Source: Anaerolineales bacterium UBA6668
GTDB taxonomy: Bacteria; Chloroflexota; Anaerolineae; Anaerolineales; UBA6668
DNA: 18,482 nucleotides
Direction of reading: 5' to 3'
Assembly (NCBI GenBank): GCA_002455215.1
Contig: DKKK01000004.1
Location: forward strand, 1-18,482
The notes below the pieces were generated by a model. It was not told the DNA's origin. It made no database searches and was given only the letters and a program-made list of their open reading frames with translations. Of this stretch, positions 15,570-18,482 are shown piece after piece. How positions within the stretch are numbered: the first letter of the stretch is position 1; every line of letters begins with the position of its first letter. The translations under genes and the position numbers were made by a program.

Positions 15570-17288
15570 TTAATCTTCTGCTGTCTCGACAATGGGGTTT
15601 GCCATTGGGCGGCGAATCATGTTGTGTAGGTCAGCCCCGGCGGGAACCATCGGGTAAACACTATCTTCTTGCTCCACGCGGAAGTCAATCACCACGCTTT
15701 GTGGCTGTGCCTGCGCCCAAGCCACAGCATCCTGCATTTCAGAGCGTTTGGTCACCCGCAAACCGGGCAAGCCGTGCGCATCTGCCAGCTTGACAAAGTC
15801 GGGACTGCGCATGGGGGTGGCAGAATAGTTTTTATCGTAGAACATTTCTTGCCATTGGCGCACCATGCCCAGAAAACCATTGTTAATGATGGCAACATTG
15901 ACCTTAATTCCTTCTTGGGCGATGGTGGAAAGTTCGCAAGCCGTCATTTGAAAGCCGCCATCTCCGGCAATTGCCCACACTTCATCTTGTGGCCTGCCAA
16001 ATTTTGCGCCAATGGCGGCTGGCAAGGCAAACCCCATCGTGCCCAGCCCACCCGAAGTGATTAAGCCGCGCAGATAGTCGTGCTTGTAATACTGGGCCTC
16101 CCACATTTGGTGTTGCCCCACATCTGTCACCACCACCGACTTGCCGTGCGTGTAGCGCCACAAATCGTTAATGACGTGTGCGGCATACAAATGCCCATTG
16201 TCGGGTAGGCTTTGAATGTCGCGCACTGCCGAACTGCCCTTCATTTCGTCAATATGTTCGATCCACTCGCCATGATCCCCAGCACTGACTTGAGCGGTAA
16301 GCACTTCCAACACTTCACGCAAGTCACCCACAATGCCCACATCCACCTTCACATTCTTGTTGATTTCTGAGGGGTCAATTTCAATGTGGATTTTTCGAGC
16401 CTTAGTGGCGTAGGTTTTTAGGTTGCCAGTCACACGGTCATCGAAGCGCATACCAAACGCCAGGAGCAAGTCGGCTTCTTGAATGGCTTGGTTGACCCAG
16501 GCTTCGCCGTGCATGCCCATCATGCCCAAGTTGAGCGGGTGGCTAGCAGGGAAAGCACCCAAGCCCAGCAAGGTCATGGCAACCGGTGTGTTGGTGAACT
16601 CTACAAATTGTTGCAAAATTTTGGATGCGCCCGAGCGAATCACCCCGTGCCCAGCCAAAATGAGTGGACGCTCGGCTTTTTCAATTAATTCCAGTGCTCT
16701 TTGCAATTCAACTTTGTCTATTTTGTAGCTCGGGCGATACCCAGATAAACGAATCGGGCGGTCGTCGTATTCATATTCAATTTCTGCGGCTTGTGCATCT
16801 TTGGTGATATCCACCAGCACCGGACCCGGACGCCCACTTTGGGCAATGTAAAAGGCTTTACGCAAGGTGGGCATAATCTCTTGCGCTTTGGTGACCAAAA
16901 AATTATGCTTCGTGACGGGTAGCGTGATACCGGTCACGTCTGTTTCTTGGAAGGCGTCGCTCCCAATTAAGTGAGAATTTACTTGACCGGTGACCGCCAC
17001 CATTGGCACCGAATCCATCATAGCAGTTGCCAAACCGGTCACCAAATTGGTTGCGCCGGGACCCGAAGTGGCAAAGGCTACCCCAACCTTGCCGGTGGCA
17101 CGGCTAAAACCATCCGCCATGTGTGCCGCACCTTGTTCATGTCGCACCAACACATGGTGGATTCGGTGACGGTGTAAGGCATCGTAGGAAGGCAAGGTTG
17201 CCCCACCCGGATAGCCAAACACCACTTCAACTCCTTGCCGGATGAGCACATCCCACAACACGTCAGCGCCTTTTACTTTTTTTGCCAT
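15570..17288 (-). CDS. ilvB: Acetolactate synthase large (catalytic) subunit
   Basis: A 572-residue ThDP- and FAD-dependent enzyme that makes acetolactate from two pyruvates, or acetohydroxybutyrate from pyruvate and 2-ketobutyrate. The catalytic Glu51 lies in VRHEQGAAHMADG. The ThDP/Mg2+ motif runs from GDG at 442-444 to NN at 469-470, and a central FAD-binding domain separates the two. The ATG at 17288 is chosen because it begins the conserved N-terminus (KGADVLWDVLIRQGVEVVFGYPGG) and has AAGGAG 10 bases upstream. The frame stays open to a TTG at 17543, but that extension crosses the attenuator and is not conserved-looking. First structural gene of the cluster; expression is predicted to depend on the leader at 17312-17491. 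Confidence 0.97.
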   Translation of the reverse strand: MAKKVKGADVLWDVLIRQGVEVVFGYPGGATLPSYDALHRHRIHHVLVRHEQGAAHMADGFSRATGKVGVAFATSGPGATNLVTGLATAMMDSVPMVAVTGQVNSHLIGSDAFQETDVTGITLPVTKHNFLVTKAQEIMPTLRKAFYIAQSGRPGPVLVDITKDAQAAEIEYEYDDRPIRLSGYRPSYKIDKVELQRALELIEKAERPLILAGHGVIRSGASKILQQFVEFTNTPVAMTLLGLGAFPASHPLNLGMMGMHGEAWVNQAIQEADLLLAFGMRFDDRVTGNLKTYATKARKIHIEIDPSEINKNVKVDVGIVGDLREVLEVLTAQVSAGDHGEWIEHIDEMKGSSAVRDIQSLPDNGHLYAAHVINDLWRYTHGKSVVVTDVGQHQMWEAQYYKHDYLRGLITSGGLGTMGFALPAAIGAKFGRPQDEVWAIAGDGGFQMTACELSTIAQEGIKVNVAIINNGFLGMVRQWQEMFYDKNYSATPMRSPDFVKLADAHGLPGLRVTKRSEMQDAVAWAQAQPQSVVIDFRVEQEDSVYPMVPAGADLHNMIRRPMANPIVETAED

Positions 17289-17311
17289 TTTATAAAATCT
17301 CCTTGAAAGAT

Positions 17312-17351
17312 AAAAAAAAAGCCGTCCCTTTTTGGCACGGGGCGGCTTTTT
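17312..17351 (-). terminator. Attenuator terminator in the ilvB leader (3:4 hairpin)
   Basis: On the minus strand AAAAAGCCG pairs with CGGCTTTTT (9 pairs), followed by one mismatch and a CCC/GGG extension around a 10-base loop; the 3' arm runs into nine T. It ends 23 bases before the ilvB start, with the ilvB Shine-Dalgarno in between, and lies 20 bases after the leader-peptide stop. Being upstream of the gene it controls, it fits an attenuator and not an end-of-operon terminator. Confidence 0.9.
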
Positions 17352-17419
17352 CAATGTTTTGGTAAGTGATTTCAGCGATGTTGTTGGTTTGCTTGAAGTG
17401 TTACCATCCCGTGCGCAAA
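17331..17419 (-). promoter_or_regulatory. Antiterminator (2:3) of the ilvB leader
   Basis: GCACGGG in leader codons 26-28 (17408-17414) is exactly complementary to CCCGTGC (17335-17341). That segment includes the CCC of the upstream terminator arm and most of the terminator loop. Four more pairs (TTTG at 17416-17419 with CAAA at 17331-17334) form across one bulged base. Formation of this stem is incompatible with the upper part of the terminator. Confidence 0.7.
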
Positions 17420-17491
17420 GATTGGCTTTGTAATTACAAGTACTACAAGCCCTACGAGCGCAAGGGAAATCAAAGCAAATGGCGACATCAT
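17372..17491 (-). CDS. Branched-chain leader peptide of the ilv-leu operon
   Basis: A 39-codon ORF in front of ilvB, in a different frame from it. Residues 6-20 read ALISLALVGLVVLVI; 11 of residues 7-20 are Leu, Ile or Val, the composition of the E. coli ilv leader peptides. It begins with tandem ATG codons (17491 and 17488), so either may be the start; no Shine-Dalgarno is seen, and the upstream in-frame stop excludes a longer form. Its codons 9-12 (17458-17467) can pair with codons 26-29 (17407-17416) in 9 of 10 positions, the 1:2 hairpin. A ribosome stalled on the Leu/Val/Ile run would cover strand 1 and free strand 2 for the antiterminator. The peptide itself probably has no function after synthesis. 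Confidence 0.8.
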   Translation of the reverse strand: MMSPFALISLALVGLVVLVITKPIFAHGMVTLQANQQHR

Positions 17492-17643
17492 TAGAACATA
17501 GTTTAACCGAAGTGGGTGTAGTTTTGTTAGTCAATCTGCACAATTAATAACCGTTCCGTATTGTGCAATGCTCCCATGCGGGTTTGCCGGAGGCACAAAC
17601 GCTGTTGCGGAATTGCCTGCGTCTTTTCAGCCTTTCAGCAAAG

Positions 17644-17672
17644 TTCACATTATTTCGCAAATGGCATATAAT
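17644..17672 (+). promoter_or_regulatory. Promoter of the OB-fold gene
   Basis: TTCACA (17644-17649), a 17-base spacer and a perfect TATAAT (17667-17672) on the plus strand. The start would be near 17680, leaving a leader of about 158 bases. Confidence 0.6.
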
Positions 17673-17686
17673 CACTATACTGAGCA

Positions 17687-17722
17687 CGGATTCTATTTGG
17701 CATATATGCTAAATAGAATCCG
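17687..17722. other. Long hairpin in the leader of the OB-fold gene
   Basis: Twelve perfect pairs (CGGATTCTATTT at 17687-17698 with its complement at 17711-17722), then a G-U, then the self-complementary GCATATATGC (17700-17709). It starts within about 10 bases of the predicted transcription start and is followed by GAGTCGAAT, a one-base variant of the intergenic GTGTCGAAT motif. No U-run follows directly. Confidence 0.65.
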
Positions 17723-17837
17723 AGTCGAATATAAGCGTTTTTCCCTTAAGTAAAAACGCGATTTTGCTCGTGCTGAGCATCGCGTAAAGTTGGCACGCGC
17801 AAACATAAAGCAATTTTTCTTCCTTTTCTTCAGTGCT

Positions 17838-18482
17838 ATGAGCGACACAGTTTCCACCGGACATTTACCCATTCGCATCTTTCAATATAGTACAATCGGG
17901 CTAGCCATTGCAGGCGTGGCGTTGCTGATTGCCGCCGCTCAACGGGTGGGCATCCCCCAAGTAGAAAATATTGCTGATATTGGCATCACCATGAATATGG
18001 CGTATATTCGTGTGGCAGGCGAAGTGGTTTCTAATCCACGCTATGACCCGGAAACGCAATATTTATCATTCACAATTGCCGATGAGAGCGGTGAAATGGT
18101 GGTAACCAGCTACAAAACCGAGACGGAAACGCTCATTGCACAGGGCAAAATGCCCCAACTGGGTGACCAAGTGGTATTGGAAGGAAATGTACGGCTTCGG
18201 GAAGAAAGCGCTTCCTTGAGCTTGCAATCTGCCGAGCATAGCGTCATCACCCATCAGCCCAGTACCCCAAGCCAAATTGCCGCTATCGGCACACAATCCG
18301 AAGGGCAACGCTTTGAAGTGACAGGAGTCATTCGGCAGGTGCGTACCCCGTACAGTGGGCTGAATATTTATAGCGTGCGGGATGCTACTGGCGAAATTGA
18401 AGTGGCAGTTTCTGATGACCTAAAGAACTTGACAACGTCCATGCCGATATTGGCGGCGGGAGACAGTGTTCGGCTGAGTGGA
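17838..18482 (+). CDS. Membrane-anchored OB-fold protein (3' end outside window)
   Basis: The first 215 codons of an open frame that continues past the window edge. A short polar N-terminus precedes one hydrophobic segment at residues 17-34, likely a membrane anchor. Two OB-fold-like modules follow. The first, about 57-121, has VRVAGEVV-type strands, LSFTIADESGEMVV and GDQVVLEGNVRL. The second, from 159, has FEVTGVIRQV, YSVRDATGEIEVAV and GDSVRLSG. This pattern resembles the tRNA-anti/OB-fold nucleic-acid-binding fold, but similar modules occur in envelope proteins, and function is unknown. The ATG at 17838 has no Shine-Dalgarno; it is chosen because it is the first ATG and precedes the anchor. 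It is transcribed divergently from the ilv operon. Confidence 0.7.
   Translation, partial: MSDTVSTGHLPIRIFQYSTIGLAIAGVALLIAAAQRVGIPQVENIADIGITMNMAYIRVAGEVVSNPRYDPETQYLSFTIADESGEMVVTSYKTETETLIAQGKMPQLGDQVVLEGNVRLREESASLSLQSAEHSVITHQPSTPSQIAAIGTQSEGQRFEVTGVIRQVRTPYSGLNIYSVRDATGEIEVAVSDDLKNLTTSMPILAAGDSVRLSG

Larger units (their letters stand above)
17492..17837. promoter_or_regulatory. Divergent regulatory region between the ilv leader and the OB-fold gene
   Basis: This gene-free stretch of 346 bases must hold the promoter of the ilv-leu operon (minus) and that of the OB-fold gene (plus). A plus-strand promoter is clear at 17644-17672. For the minus strand TTGACT (17529-17534) and TTGCAC (17563-17568) are possible -35 elements, but neither has a good -10 at the right distance. 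An inverted repeat TGCACAAT (17537-17544) and ATTGTGCA (17560-17567), 15 bases apart, lies 46-76 bases upstream of the leader peptide and could be an operator. Three hairpins lie between 17687 and 17786. Confidence 0.55.

Noticed and set aside
17529..17534. TTGACT as -35 of the ilv operon
   Set aside because: No acceptable -10 lies 16-18 bases downstream on the minus strand, so the promoter remains unassigned.
17289..17543. N-terminal extension of ilvB in the same open frame from a TTG codon
   Set aside because: It crosses the attenuator terminator and reads as Cys- and Lys-rich sequence unlike any acetolactate synthase. The ATG at 17288 has a Shine-Dalgarno and starts the conserved domain.
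17312..17543. T-box or riboswitch in front of ilvB
   Set aside because: I find no T-box sequence and no long specifier stem. The coding leader rich in Leu/Val/Ile with alternative stems explains the terminator better.
17568..17753. 61-codon plus-strand ORF upstream of the OB-fold gene
   Set aside because: It runs through a clear promoter and a long hairpin, has no Shine-Dalgarno and encodes a low-information sequence.
1..18482. tRNA or rRNA genes, CRISPR arrays, insertion sequences
   Set aside because: No cloverleaf, regularly spaced repeat array or transposase-like ORF was recognised anywhere in the window.

Overview
The window is a bacterial chromosomal segment of moderate GC content. It is dominated by minus-strand housekeeping and amino-acid genes, with short plus-strand units at both ends. 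The gene set and protein styles (class I KARI, a long LeuA, CimA used for isoleucine, LysM secretory proteins, OB-fold membrane-anchored proteins, many starts without a Shine-Dalgarno) suggest a Chloroflexota (Anaerolineae-like) genome. This assignment is inference from the proteins alone; no rRNA or tRNA is present to confirm it.

Layout. 83-1462 (+): two exported proteins of unknown function in a short operon closed by a terminator. 1546-7971 (-): rarD (EamA-family permease), der (ribosome-assembly GTPase), ridA (imine deaminase), a two-LysM exported protein, an MDR-type dehydrogenase without the usual zinc ligands, and an unknown multi-pass membrane protein whose 3' end overlaps the dehydrogenase start. 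7972-8218: an intergenic region with a convincing plus-strand promoter, a 17-codon ORF with a perfect Shine-Dalgarno, two hairpins and a bidirectional terminator. 8219-17288 (-): a branched-chain amino-acid gene cluster read in the order ilvB, ilvN, ilvC, leuA, leuC, leuD, cimA. 17838-18482 (+): the start of a divergent OB-fold protein that runs off the window.

How the genes work together. IlvBN makes acetolactate or acetohydroxybutyrate, and IlvC reduces and isomerises it. LeuA starts the leucine branch from 2-ketoisovalerate. CimA makes citramalate from pyruvate and acetyl-CoA. LeuCD isomerises both the isopropylmalate and citramalate intermediates, so 2-ketobutyrate for isoleucine can be made without threonine deaminase. 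leuB, ilvD and ilvE are not in the window. RidA, about 4 kb away, could protect the same metabolism from reactive enamines.

The most informative find is in front of ilvB. There is an unannotated 39-codon leader peptide (17372-17491, -) in which 11 of residues 7-20 are Leu, Ile or Val. Its RNA can form a 1:2 hairpin, a mutually exclusive 2:3 antiterminator and a 3:4 intrinsic terminator with a run of nine U, directly before the ilvB ribosome-binding site. This has the full architecture of classical ribosome-mediated attenuation. Other signals worth checking are two possible small plus-strand transcription units flanking cimA, a hairpin that encloses a short ORF between leuD and cimA, tandem hairpins in the divergent leader of the OB-fold gene, and a GTGTCGAA motif that recurs in intergenic spaces.
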